NCBI GenBank assembly: GCA_000620185.1
Contig: JHVO01000008.1
Coordinates: forward strand, 62,001 to 126,000
Source of the DNA: Geodermatophilaceae bacterium URHB0062
GTDB taxonomy: Bacteria; Actinomycetota; Actinomycetes; Mycobacteriales; Geodermatophilaceae
DNA length: 64,000 nucleotides
Direction of reading: 5' to 3'
Positions 25,602-33,359 of the stretch are shown here, in pieces. A program made the translations under genes and the position numbers. A model generated the notes under the pieces. The model saw only the letters and a list, made by a program, of their open reading frames with translations. It was not told where the DNA came from and searched no databases. Each line of letters begins with the position of its first letter. The stretch's first letter is position 1.

Positions 25602-26789
25602 TCAGGGGCGGTTCGGCTTCCGGCCGCTGATCGCCGACAGGCCGGTGATCTCCCGGCCGACGATCAGCGCCTGCACCGAGTCGGTGCCCTCGAAGGTGAA
25701 GATCGCCTCCATGTCGGCGTGGTGCCGGGCCACGTGGTGGTCGAGCAGGATGCCGTCGCCGCCCAGGATGTCCCGGGCGTCGGCCACGATGGCCCGCGCC
25801 TTGGCGGCGTGGTTCATCTTCGCCAGCGACGCCATCGCCGCGGTCATGCGTCCGGTGTCGGCCAGTTTCGACAGTCGCCAGCACATCAGCTGCATGGATG
25901 TGATCTCGGCCAGCATCCGCGCCAGCTTGTCCTGCACCAGCTGGAAGCCGGCGATCGGCGACCCGAACTGCTCGCGCCGGAGCGCGTGGGCCAGCGCCAG
26001 CTCGTAGGACGCCGTCGCCAGGCCCAGTGCGCGCCAGGCCACGGTGTAGCGGGTGCGGTCGAGCACGCCGGAGACGTCCTTGAACGAATGGCAGTTCGCC
26101 AGCCTGTTCTCCGCCGGCACCCGCACGCCGTCGAGGGAGATCTCGGCCTGCCACACCGCCCGCAGCGCCGTCTTCCCGGTCATCACGGTCGCCGTGTAAC
26201 CCGGCGTGCCCTTCTCGACGACGTACCCGCCCACGGCGCCGTCCTCACCGCGCGCCCAGATGATCACGTAGTCGGCGATGGAGCCGTTGCCGATCCACTT
26301 CTTCCGGCCGTCGAGCACGTAGACGTCGCCGTCCCGCCTGGCCGAGGTCTCCAGGGCGACGGCGTCCGAGCCGTGCGCAGGCTCGGTGAGGCCGAACGCG
26401 CCGATCTTCTCCAGGCGCGCCATCTCGGGCAGCCAGCGCTCCCGCTGCTCCTCCGAACCCAGCAGGGCGATGGACTGCATGGCGAGGAAGCTGTGCACCC
26501 CGTTGAACGTGCCGACGCTGCCGTCGGCCCGGGCGAGCTCCGCCGCGACGAGCCCGGCCGACACGTTGCTCATGCCCGGGCAGCCGTAGCCCTCGATGGT
26601 GCCGCCGGCGATGCCGAGGTCGGCGATCTTGGGCACCAGCTCGAAGGGGAACTCGGCGCGCTCCCAGTACTCGTTGACGACCGGCGTCACCTCCTTCTCG
26701 CAGAAGGCGCGGACACGGTCGCGGATCTCGATCTCCTCGGGCTCGAGGAGTTCCTCCACGGCGTAGAAGTCGGGGCTCGATCCGGTCAC
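25602..26789 (-). CDS. Acyl-CoA dehydrogenase (glutaryl-CoA dehydrogenase-like)
   Basis: A 395-residue FAD enzyme that introduces a double bond in an acyl-CoA. FGLTEPAHGSDAVALET (about 133-149) and RKKWIGNGSIADYVIIWA are the FAD/substrate motifs; FTFEGTDSVQALIVGREITG near the end carries the Glu equivalent to the catalytic base. GYGCPGMSNVSAGLVAAELA and the C-terminal block resemble glutaryl-CoA dehydrogenases more than medium-chain enzymes, but the decarboxylating function is only an inference. GTG start. The downstream convergent end is the long inverted repeat; the next gene upstream is a protein kinase, so no operon with beta-oxidation genes is evident. Confidence 0.85.
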   Translation of the reverse strand: MTGSSPDFYAVEELLEPEEIEIRDRVRAFCEKEVTPVVNEYWERAEFPFELVPKIADLGIAGGTIEGYGCPGMSNVSAGLVAAELARADGSVGTFNGVHSFLAMQSIALLGSEEQRERWLPEMARLEKIGAFGLTEPAHGSDAVALETSARRDGDVYVLDGRKKWIGNGSIADYVIIWARGEDGAVGGYVVEKGTPGYTATVMTGKTALRAVWQAEISLDGVRVPAENRLANCHSFKDVSGVLDRTRYTVAWRALGLATASYELALAHALRREQFGSPIAGFQLVQDKLARMLAEITSMQLMCWRLSKLADTGRMTAAMASLAKMNHAAKARAIVADARDILGGDGILLDHHVARHHADMEAIFTFEGTDSVQALIVGREITGLSAISGRKPNRP

Positions 26790-26816
26790 GGGCCGGACGC
26801 TACGACCAACCGCGGC

Positions 26817-28034
26817 TCACAGCAGGTTGAACAGCGCAGCGAGGCTCAGCCCGATCCCGACGACGAGGATCAGAACCACGACCACGGTGACCACCACCGG
26901 GACGACGACCCAGCGCCGCTTGAACCGCCGCCGGCGCCGCGGCGGGGGAGCGGCTTCCTTCGGTACGGGGACCTCCCGCTGCTCCTGTTCCTTGCGCTCG
27001 CGCCGCCGGCCGGCGAGCACCCGCGCCTCGTCCGCCGCATCACGGACGACGGAGCCGAGGAGGGTCCGCGATGCCGAGGCCAGGGCGCGCAGGTCGTCGG
27101 CGTTGAGTCGCTCGACGGAGCCGCCCGGAACGGTCCGGCGGCCGTCCCGCGCCCCCGCCGGGACGGGCTCGGGCGCAGGCTGCGGAGGTGCCGAAGGCGC
27201 CGGTCCGGGGGTTCGTGCCGCCTCGAGCAGGCGCCGGGCCTCGGGCGGCGTCATCCGACGGGTCGGGTCCTTGGTCAGCAGGCCGAGCAGCACGGGCTCC
27301 AGCGGGCCGGCCCGCAGCATCGGCGCCGGGTCCTCGGAGACGACCGCCATGAGCGTGGCCATCGCCTCGCCGCGGTCGAACGGCGGGCGCCCCTCGACGG
27401 CCGCGTAGAGCGTGGCGCCCAGCGACCACAGGTCGACCGCCGGCCCCGGCGTCTCGCCGTTGGCCCGCTCCGGCGCCATGTAGGACGGCGACCCGATGAG
27501 CGCGCCGCCGGTGGTGAGGCTCGAGTCGCCCGTGGCGTGCGCGATGCCGAAGTCGGTGAGACGCGCACCGCCGGCGCGGTCGACGAGCACGTTGGCCGGC
27601 TTCACGTCGCGGTGCACGATCCCGGCCTCGTGCGCGGCCTCCAGCGCGGCCAGCACGTCGAGGCCGATGCGGGCGACCGCGTCGGGCGCCAGCGGACCCT
27701 CCATCTCGAGGATCTCCTGCAGGCTGCGCGCCGAGACGTGCTCCATCACCAGCCACGGCTTGCCGCCGTCCTCGACGACGTCGTAGACGGCGGTGACGTG
27801 GGGATGCACGAGCCGGGCGGCGGCACGCGCCTCCCGCAGCGTCCGCTCCCGCAGGATCCGCCGGTCCTCGTCGCTGAGGTCGACGGAGAACGTGACCTCC
27901 TTGAGCGCGACCTGGCGCTCGAGCACCTGGTCGGTCGCCAGCCAGACCGTGCCCATGCCGCCGCGCCCGAGCACGTCGGTCAGGGCGTATCGCCCACCGA
28001 CGACGCGGCGGGCCGATGAGGGGTCGGCAGCCAT
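26817..28034 (-). CDS. Serine/threonine protein kinase, membrane-anchored
   Basis: A 405-residue eukaryotic-type kinase. The kinase domain is about residues 12-270: glycine loop VLGRGGMGTVWLATD, Lys in VALKEVTF, catalytic HRDVKPANVLVD, DFGIAHATG and the activation segment GSPSYMAPERANGE. A Pro-rich linker and a basic patch (PPPRRRRRFKRR) lead to one C-terminal membrane helix (VVVPVVVTVVVVLILVVGIG). Only about 12 residues follow it, so unlike PknB it has no extracellular sensor domain. All catalytic residues are present. Targets unknown. Confidence 0.92.
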   Translation of the reverse strand: MAADPSSARRVVGGRYALTDVLGRGGMGTVWLATDQVLERQVALKEVTFSVDLSDEDRRILRERTLREARAAARLVHPHVTAVYDVVEDGGKPWLVMEHVSARSLQEILEMEGPLAPDAVARIGLDVLAALEAAHEAGIVHRDVKPANVLVDRAGGARLTDFGIAHATGDSSLTTGGALIGSPSYMAPERANGETPGPAVDLWSLGATLYAAVEGRPPFDRGEAMATLMAVVSEDPAPMLRAGPLEPVLLGLLTKDPTRRMTPPEARRLLEAARTPGPAPSAPPQPAPEPVPAGARDGRRTVPGGSVERLNADDLRALASASRTLLGSVVRDAADEARVLAGRRRERKEQEQREVPVPKEAAPPPRRRRRFKRRWVVVPVVVTVVVVLILVVGIGLSLAALFNLL

Positions 28035-28061
28035 GGCCGAGAACGTACGCCGGGACGGCGG

Positions 28062-28193
28062 TCAGGAAACGTCGGTCGCGTCCGCGGGGTCGGGGTCGCT
28101 CTGCCGGTCGAGGTCGTCGGCCAGCTCCGGGGTCTCCTGCTCGAGCGCGATGTCGCGGGGCTGCGGCGTCTCGGGATCGGCCGGTGTCGTCAT
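28062..28193 (-). CDS. Small acidic protein, unknown
   Basis: A 43-residue, strongly acidic Pro/Asp/Glu-rich frame (TTPADPETPQPRDIALEQET...) between the acyl-CoA ligase terminator palindrome and the kinase. Codon choice resembles its neighbours and the composition is soluble and disordered. An upstream in-frame ATG at 28205 adds four residues. No family recognised; may be a real small protein or a chance frame. Confidence 0.4.
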   Translation of the reverse strand: MTTPADPETPQPRDIALEQETPELADDLDRQSDPDPADATDVS

Positions 28194-28207
28194 GCCGTGC
28201 AGCATCG

Positions 28208-28243
28208 CGCACCCCGTCGTCCGGCGCCGGACGACGGGGTGCG
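28208..28243. terminator. 36-bp perfect palindrome after the acyl-CoA ligase
   Basis: Every base from 28208 to 28243 is symmetric about 28225/28226 (arms begin CGCACCCCGTCGTCCGGC). It starts six bases beyond the ligase stop on the minus strand and can fold into an 18-pair stem with a minimal loop. No U-tract follows. Strong terminator candidate. Confidence 0.7.
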
Positions 28244-28249
28244 GTCGGC

Positions 28250-29902
28250 TCACTGGTCGCGCAGCTCCCGGCGGAGGATCTTGCCGGTGACCGTCTTGGG
28301 CAGCTCGTCGACGAGCTCGACGCTGCGCGGGTACTTGTAGGCGGCCATGCGCTCCTTGCAGTGCGCGATCAGCTCCTCGGGGGTGACCGAGGCGCCCGGC
28401 TTGACGCTGACGAACGCCTTGACCGTCTCGCCGCGCTTCTCGTCCGGCACGCCGACGACCGCCGACTCCCGCACCGCCGGGTGCTCGGCGAGCACGTCCT
28501 CGACCTCGCGCGGCCAGACCTTGTAGCCCGACGCGTTGATCATGTCCTTCTTGCGGTCGACGATGAAGACCCAGCCCTCGGGGTTCATGAACCCGACGTC
28601 GCCGCTCTTCAGTGCGCCGCCGGGGAGGTTGGCGGCGGTCTCGTCGGGCTTGCCCCAGTAGCCGGCGACGACCTGTGGCCCGTCGGCCACGATCTCGCCG
28701 ATCTCGCCCAGGGGGAGGTCCTGCCCCTCGTCGTCCTGGATGCGGACGATCGTGCTCGGGGCCGGCACCCCGACCGACAACGCCCCCGACGTCGGGTCCA
28801 CGGGGGACGGCGACCCGAAGGGCGTGACGGTCATGGGTGACGTCGTCTCGGTGAGGCCGTAGGCGTTGTGCACCTGGATGCCGGTCGCGGCAAGGAACCC
28901 CTTCTCCGCCGTGGGGGAGATGGCCGCGCCGCCGGAGTAGACCGACCGGAACGACGAGAAGTGGTCCTTCGTGAAGCCGGGTGCGTTGAGCAGCGCGTTG
29001 AACGCGGTGATCGCCCCGATGGTGAAGGTCGGCCGGTGCTCGGCGAACGCGTCCAGCACGACCTGCGGCTCGAACCGGTACGCCAGGATCAGCGGTGCGG
29101 GCACCAGCATGCTGACCGCGATGTGCCCGATCAGCCCCGTGATGTGGAACAGCGGGGCGATCCCGAAGATCGCGCCGCCGTCCTGCCCGGCGTGCACCCA
29201 GTCCCGGTACACCTGCGCGGTGAAGACGACGTTCCGGTGGGTGTTCATCGCACCCTTCGGCACGCCGGTCGTCCCCGAGGTGTACGTCAGGAACGCGACG
29301 TCGTCGGCCTTCAGGTCCACGGGCGGCGGCGCCGTCCCCCGGTGCTGGTCGATGAACTCGGTGAAGTCCGTCGTGCCCTCGGAGCGGATGCGCTCCATGC
29401 CAGCGAACAGCCGCTCGTCGTTGCGGGTCTGGAACTCCAGTTCGCTGGTGGTGAGGACCAGGCGGACGTCGGTGTCGGGGACGACGTCCCGGGCCACCTG
29501 CTCGTAGAGGGCCTCCAGCGAGACGAGCACCGTCGCGCCGGAGTCCTTCAGCAGGTAGGAGAGCTCACGGGTGCGGCTCATCGGGTTGATCGACACCATG
29601 ACGCCGCCGGCCTTCCAGGCGCCGACCATCGCGATGACGAACTGCGGCACGTTCTGCAGGTAGACCGCCAGCCGGTCACCGGGGGAGAACCCGTTGGCGA
29701 GGAGGCCGGCGGCCAGGCCGTCGCTGAGCTCGTCCAGCTCCTGCCGGGTGATCACGCCGTCGAAGTACCGCAGGGCGACGGCGCCGGGGTCCTTCGCGAC
29801 CCCGGCCCGGAACATGCTGAGCGCGTCGTCGAACTCGATGTCGTAGTCGGGCGGCTGGTCGCCGTACAGCGCGAGCCACGGGCGCTGGTCGTAGTCGCTC
29901 AC
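28250..29902 (-). CDS. AMP-dependent acyl-CoA synthetase/ligase
   Basis: A 550-residue ANL-superfamily enzyme activating a carboxylic acid to its CoA thioester through an acyl-adenylate. The AMP motif is LTYTSGTTGVPKGAMNTHRN near residue 205; HNAYGLTETTSPMTVTP near 335 and SGDVGFMNPEGWVFIVDRKK near 420 follow, and the catalytic Lys is in LPKTVTGKILRREL at the C-terminus. Length is normal for long/medium-chain or aryl-CoA ligases. GTG start. It lies six bases after a cyclase-family hydrolase, suggesting that the hydrolase product is the acid being activated. Substrate unknown. Confidence 0.87.
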   Translation of the reverse strand: MSDYDQRPWLALYGDQPPDYDIEFDDALSMFRAGVAKDPGAVALRYFDGVITRQELDELSDGLAAGLLANGFSPGDRLAVYLQNVPQFVIAMVGAWKAGGVMVSINPMSRTRELSYLLKDSGATVLVSLEALYEQVARDVVPDTDVRLVLTTSELEFQTRNDERLFAGMERIRSEGTTDFTEFIDQHRGTAPPPVDLKADDVAFLTYTSGTTGVPKGAMNTHRNVVFTAQVYRDWVHAGQDGGAIFGIAPLFHITGLIGHIAVSMLVPAPLILAYRFEPQVVLDAFAEHRPTFTIGAITAFNALLNAPGFTKDHFSSFRSVYSGGAAISPTAEKGFLAATGIQVHNAYGLTETTSPMTVTPFGSPSPVDPTSGALSVGVPAPSTIVRIQDDEGQDLPLGEIGEIVADGPQVVAGYWGKPDETAANLPGGALKSGDVGFMNPEGWVFIVDRKKDMINASGYKVWPREVEDVLAEHPAVRESAVVGVPDEKRGETVKAFVSVKPGASVTPEELIAHCKERMAAYKYPRSVELVDELPKTVTGKILRRELRDQ

Positions 29903-29908
29903 GGGTGC

Positions 29909-30877
29909 CTACTTGATGACGACGGGGTTGACCGGGGTGCCGGCGGCCTTGGCCACCTTCAGCGGGGCGGCGACGTAGAGGAAGTCGTACCGGCCGTCCT
30001 CGGCGCAGTCGTCGGCGAGCTGCTCGAGGTCGGCGATCTCGGTGAGCGTCACCCCGAGGTTGCGCATGAGCGCGCTGTGCAGCACCAGGGCCACCCCGTT
30101 GTTCGGGTCCATCGTCACCTCGTTGGCGATGGTGTCGGTGACCAGGTTGGGGATCTCCATGTCGGCGAACCACTGGACCAGTTCAGGGCTGTAGACGAGG
30201 CCTGGCTCGTTGAAGCCCTCGTAGAACGCCTCGCCCTGCTCGTGGTACAGGTGCAGGAAGTTGGTGCGCACGAGCAGGATGTCACGCTTGCGGATCTCCA
30301 CTCCCTGGGCCTGCGCGCAGGCGATCAGGTCCTCGTGGGTGAAGGTCTCGCCCTTGTCCAGGGTGGGCTTGCCGCGGAACCGGGCCATGTCGAGCAGTAC
30401 GCCGCGCCCGACGACGCCGCGCTGGGCGATCGGCTCCACGCTCGCCTTCTGCAGGCCGCCGATCGTCGTGCGGGCGTCGTACCCGTTGTAGATCTTGCCG
30501 TCGTACCAGAGGTGCCCGAGGGCGTCGTACTGCGTCGAGCCCTGCAGGTAGGCGTCGATCTTGTCGTCGGCGTAGTGCAGGCCTCCGGGGTAGGCCGGGC
30601 CCTTGCCGCCCTCGTCCCAGTCGCCCTCGTCGAGCACCTGGGTGCGGACCGCCGGGGTCCGGCCCGGCCATACCGGGTCGCCCTTGGGGTCGCCGATGAG
30701 CCGCTGCAGGGTGAACACCTTGCCGGCGCTGACCAGACCGACCGCGGCGAGGACCTGCTCGGGGCCCAGGTAGTTCAGCGCACCGACCTCGTCGTCGTCC
30801 CCCCACTTGCCCCAGTTCGTGGGGGCGTCCTTGAGGAGTTCACCGAGGGCGGGAGCGGTCGTGGCGGGGTCGGTCAC
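29909..30877 (-). CDS. Cyclase-family protein (putative metal-dependent hydrolase)
   Basis: A 322-residue cyclase-fold protein, related to but divergent from the one at 20.4-21.3 kb. The metal motif is STQYDALGHLWYDGKIYNG near residue 85, where Gly-Thr-His is replaced by Ser-Thr-Gln but Asp and the last His are kept. RKRDILLVRTNFLHLY and PNLVTDTIANEV are other family stretches. GGAGG upstream of the GTG at 30877 decides the start. It is followed closely by an acyl-CoA ligase, so the pair may open a cyclic or amide substrate and activate the product. Confidence 0.78.
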   Translation of the reverse strand: MTDPATTAPALGELLKDAPTNWGKWGDDDEVGALNYLGPEQVLAAVGLVSAGKVFTLQRLIGDPKGDPVWPGRTPAVRTQVLDEGDWDEGGKGPAYPGGLHYADDKIDAYLQGSTQYDALGHLWYDGKIYNGYDARTTIGGLQKASVEPIAQRGVVGRGVLLDMARFRGKPTLDKGETFTHEDLIACAQAQGVEIRKRDILLVRTNFLHLYHEQGEAFYEGFNEPGLVYSPELVQWFADMEIPNLVTDTIANEVTMDPNNGVALVLHSALMRNLGVTLTEIADLEQLADDCAEDGRYDFLYVAAPLKVAKAAGTPVNPVVIK

Positions 30878-31030
30878 AGGAGTCCTCCAGGGACTGGGAG
30901 GGGAACCCACCCGGGGTCTGGGCGGGCGTGGTGATTGAACTATCTGCCGATGTGGTGCTGCTCACAACCGCGTGCAACATTCGATGCAGCGAACCCGCCG
31001 ACACCACCGCGCACCCTTGAGAGGGACGTC

Positions 31031-32320
31031 ATGGACACCTCGTCGCCAGCCCCTTCGGAATCGGTCTTCACCTACGGAGCGCCCCAGCTGAAGTTCGGCA
31101 GCCGGGCCTCGGACGAGATCGGCTACGACCTGAGTCGATTCGGCGTCCACCGGGTCCTGGTGGTCACCGACGCGGGAGTGGCGGCCACCGGCACCCCGCA
31201 GCGGGTGGCCGACCAGATGACCCGCTTCGGCATCGAGGCGCACGTGTTCGACGGCGCCCACGTCGAGCCCACCGACGAGAGCCTCGTGGCGGCGATCGAC
31301 TTCGCCCGCGGCTCCGGCCCCTGGGACGCCTTCGTGGCGGTGGGCGGTGGCTCGAGCATCGACACCGCCAAGGCGATCAACCTGCTCACCACCAACCCCG
31401 GCGACCTGATGGACTACGTCAACGTGCCCGTCGGCAAGGGGCAGGCGCCGTCGGAGCCGCTCAAGCCGCTGGTCGCCGTCCCGACGACGACCGGCACCGG
31501 CTCTGAGAGCACCACCATCTGCGTGATGGACGTGATCTCGGCGAAGGTGAAGACCGGCATCAGCCACGCGCGGCTCCGGCCCACCATGGCCGTGATCGAC
31601 CCCGACCTGACCCTCACCCAGCCGCCCGGGGTCACGGCGGCGTCGGGCATGGACATCCTCTGTCACGCGCTGGAGAGCTACACCGCCCGCTGGTACACGA
31701 CCTACGAACGCAAGCAGCCCGAGCAGCGCGTGCCCTACTGCGGGTCCAACCCGATCTCCGACATGTGGTCGGAGAAGGCGATGACCCTGCTGGCCGGCTC
31801 CTTCCGCCGGGCCGTCCGGCACGGGGACGACGAGCAGGCCCGGGCCGACATGGCGATGGCGGCGACGTTCGCCGGCATGGGGTTCGGCAACGCCGGCGTG
31901 CACATCCCGCACGCGAACGCCTATCCGATCGCGGGGCAGGTGAAGGACTTCCACCCCAAGGACTACCCGGCCGACGAGCCGATGGTCCCGCACGGGATGT
32001 CCGTCGCGCTGACCGCGCCGGAGGCGTTCCGGTTCACCTTCGAGGCGTCGCCCGACCGGCACGTGCGGGCCGCCCAACTGCTCGCGCCCGACGCCGACAC
32101 CCCGTCCGACCCGGCCGAGTTCCTGCCGACGGTGCTCGCCGAGCTGATGCGCGACATCGACATCCCCAACGGCGTGGGCGCCGTCGGCTTCGGCGAGAAC
32201 GACATCCCCGACCTGGTCGAGGGCACGATGAAGCAGCAGCGGCTGCTGGCCACCTGCCCGCGGGAGGTGACCGAGGACGACATCGCCGGCATCTTCCGCC
32301 GCTCGATGTCGCTGTGGTGA
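31031..32320 (+). CDS. Iron-containing alcohol dehydrogenase, hydroxyacid-oxoacid transhydrogenase type
   Basis: A 429-residue group III alcohol dehydrogenase. The NAD motif is VAVGGGSSIDTAKAINLL near residue 100 and VPTTTGTGSES near 155. YCGSNPISDMWSEKAM, FAGMGFGNAGVHIPHANAYP and VPHGMSVALTAPEAFRFTF closely resemble the mitochondrial hydroxyacid-oxoacid transhydrogenase (ADHFE1), which oxidises 4-hydroxybutyrate to succinate semialdehyde while reducing 2-oxoglutarate. Metal-binding His residues are in that block. GAGAGGG supports the start. It is divergent from the cyclase. A succinate-semialdehyde-type dehydrogenase lies at 48.7 kb, but a link is only inferred. Confidence 0.85.
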   Translation: MDTSSPAPSESVFTYGAPQLKFGSRASDEIGYDLSRFGVHRVLVVTDAGVAATGTPQRVADQMTRFGIEAHVFDGAHVEPTDESLVAAIDFARGSGPWDAFVAVGGGSSIDTAKAINLLTTNPGDLMDYVNVPVGKGQAPSEPLKPLVAVPTTTGTGSESTTICVMDVISAKVKTGISHARLRPTMAVIDPDLTLTQPPGVTAASGMDILCHALESYTARWYTTYERKQPEQRVPYCGSNPISDMWSEKAMTLLAGSFRRAVRHGDDEQARADMAMAATFAGMGFGNAGVHIPHANAYPIAGQVKDFHPKDYPADEPMVPHGMSVALTAPEAFRFTFEASPDRHVRAAQLLAPDADTPSDPAEFLPTVLAELMRDIDIPNGVGAVGFGENDIPDLVEGTMKQQRLLATCPREVTEDDIAGIFRRSMSLW

Positions 32321-32340
32321 TCGGCAGGTTCCCCGACGAC

Positions 32341-32387
32341 GTGCGCTGAGGACCCGTTTGCGGCTCGGACAGGGATCCTCGGCGCAC
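32341..32387. terminator. Hairpin between convergent genes
   Basis: GTGCGCTGAGGACCC at 32341-32355 pairs with GGGATCCTCGGCGCAC at 32372-32387, with one bulge and one G-U, between the convergent ends at 32320 and 32431. Probably a bidirectional terminator. Confidence 0.55.
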
Positions 32388-32430
32388 TTCCTCCCGGCCG
32401 AGCCCGACGGGCGCCGGTCGGCAGGCCGAC

Positions 32431-32847
32431 TCAGCCGGCCCGGACGACGCTCTTCGTCACCTGGGCCGCCGCGACGACCTCGCCGTCGACGGTCGCCTCG
32501 GCGCGCATGAAGGCGACCGCGCGGCCGCGGCGCAGCACGCTCCCGGTGATGTCGACCCGCTTGCCGGCGCTGACCGGCCGCAGCAGCGACACGGTCAGGT
32601 CGTGCGTGACGGCGTGCTCGTCGTCGGCCAGGGAACCGATCAGCGCCAGGAAGGATGCGACGTCCATCAGCGTGTAGATCACCCCGGCGTGCAGCAGGCC
32701 GCTGGGGTTGAGGGTGGGTTCGGCCACGGGGAACCAGATGCCGGCCGCCGGGTCGGCGGCGTCCCGCAGTTCCATGCCGAGGAACCGGTGGAGCGGGATG
32801 CCCAGGACGGCACTCACCCGCTCGTCGAACACGCTCTGGGACCGCAC
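32431..32847 (-). CDS. PaaI-family hotdog thioesterase
   Basis: A 138-residue hotdog-fold acyl-CoA thioesterase. The core is NPSGLLHAGVIYTLMDVASF at about residues 43-62, the equivalent of the PaaI HGG...D motif, with LLHAG in place of the usual HGG. LTVSLLRPVSAGKRVDITG and VVAAAQVTKSVV complete the sheet. GAGAGGTGG upstream of the GTG at 32847 supports this start over a longer frame. It would release CoA from aryl or hydroxylated acyl thioesters. A LacI-type operator lies 111 bases upstream, so it may belong to the LacI regulon to its right. Confidence 0.78.
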   Translation of the reverse strand: MRSQSVFDERVSAVLGIPLHRFLGMELRDAADPAAGIWFPVAEPTLNPSGLLHAGVIYTLMDVASFLALIGSLADDEHAVTHDLTVSLLRPVSAGKRVDITGSVLRRGRAVAFMRAEATVDGEVVAAAQVTKSVVRAG

Positions 32848-32957
32848 GGGGCCACCTCTCGTCGGGAACCCCGCGAGCCTCGCACGGGGGGTCGGGACGA
32901 TGGTCCCGGCCCCCATGGTCGTTCCCGGGCGGCGATCGGGCCGCGTGTAACGGTTCC

Positions 32958-32969
32958 GCAACCGTTTGC
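32958..32969. promoter_or_regulatory. LacI-type operator (thioesterase side)
   Basis: GCAACCGTTTGC fits the CG-centred LacI-family pattern, with GCAA/TTGC arms. It overlaps another inverted repeat, AACGGTT (32949-32955) with AACCGTT (32960-32966). One of six similar sites in the window. Confidence 0.5.
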
Positions 32970-33274
32970 TGTCGGCGGGCCGGTTCCCCCGGTCAGGCGC
33001 GAGGCAGGCCGGACGGCGAGCATCGCCGGCGGGCCGGGGCGACGGCCCGCCTCGCGGTCCCCGATCACGGACGGCCGATGCCGACCGTCCCCACTGGCCG
33101 ACGGGCGGACCCCTCCCGCTGCGCGGAGCCCGATCACCCCACTTCCCGTGTGGCGCGCCCGGGAACTGCGCCGTTCAGGCCCTCCGAACCCGCCGTCGGC
33201 GCCGCATCCGCGACTGCTCGGCGGCGAACCCCACGTGTGCCCACATCCCAACGGTGCGGATGTTGCGGAGCTAC

Positions 33275-33304
33275 TTGACACCTGTGAGGGGGACCACACA
33301 GGAT
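33275..33304 (+). promoter_or_regulatory. Putative promoter of the ABC importer operon
   Basis: TTGACA at 33275-33280 and CAGGAT at 33299-33304 with an 18-base spacer. The operator at 33317-33332 begins 12 bases after the -10, and the start codon follows at 33360. Same architecture as the 46.4 kb promoter. Confidence 0.5.
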
Positions 33305-33316
33305 GAGCGGCACGCG

Positions 33317-33332
33317 TCGCAAACGATTGCGA
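33317..33332. promoter_or_regulatory. LacI-type operator at the ABC importer promoter
   Basis: TCGCAAACGATTGCGA has perfect TCGCAA/TTGCGA arms around ACGA and matches the TGNAANCGNTTNCA LacI-family pattern at its core. It lies between the promoter and the substrate-binding protein start. Confidence 0.65.
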
Positions 33333-33359
33333 CAGTCAGGACCGGGAACGGGAGCTCCG

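Larger units (their letters stand above)
32848..33359. other. 512-base intergenic region with regulatory sites, no gene seen
   Basis: This divergent region separates the thioesterase from the ABC importer operon. It holds a LacI-type operator at 32958-32969, a promoter at 33275-33304 and a second operator at 33317-33332. Between 32970 and 33270 I see no convincing coding frame, hairpin or repeat. Its length and control sites suit a strongly regulated divergent promoter. Confidence 0.6.

Noticed and set aside
30972-30990. TGCAACATTCGATGCA upstream of the transhydrogenase as a possible LacI operator.
   Set aside because: The CG is off-centre and symmetry is only about 10 of 16; it does not fit the six-site pattern.
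32970-33270. Small coding frames in the gap before the ABC importer.
   Set aside because: Several overlapping frames exist on both strands, none with a ribosome site, motif or typical composition.
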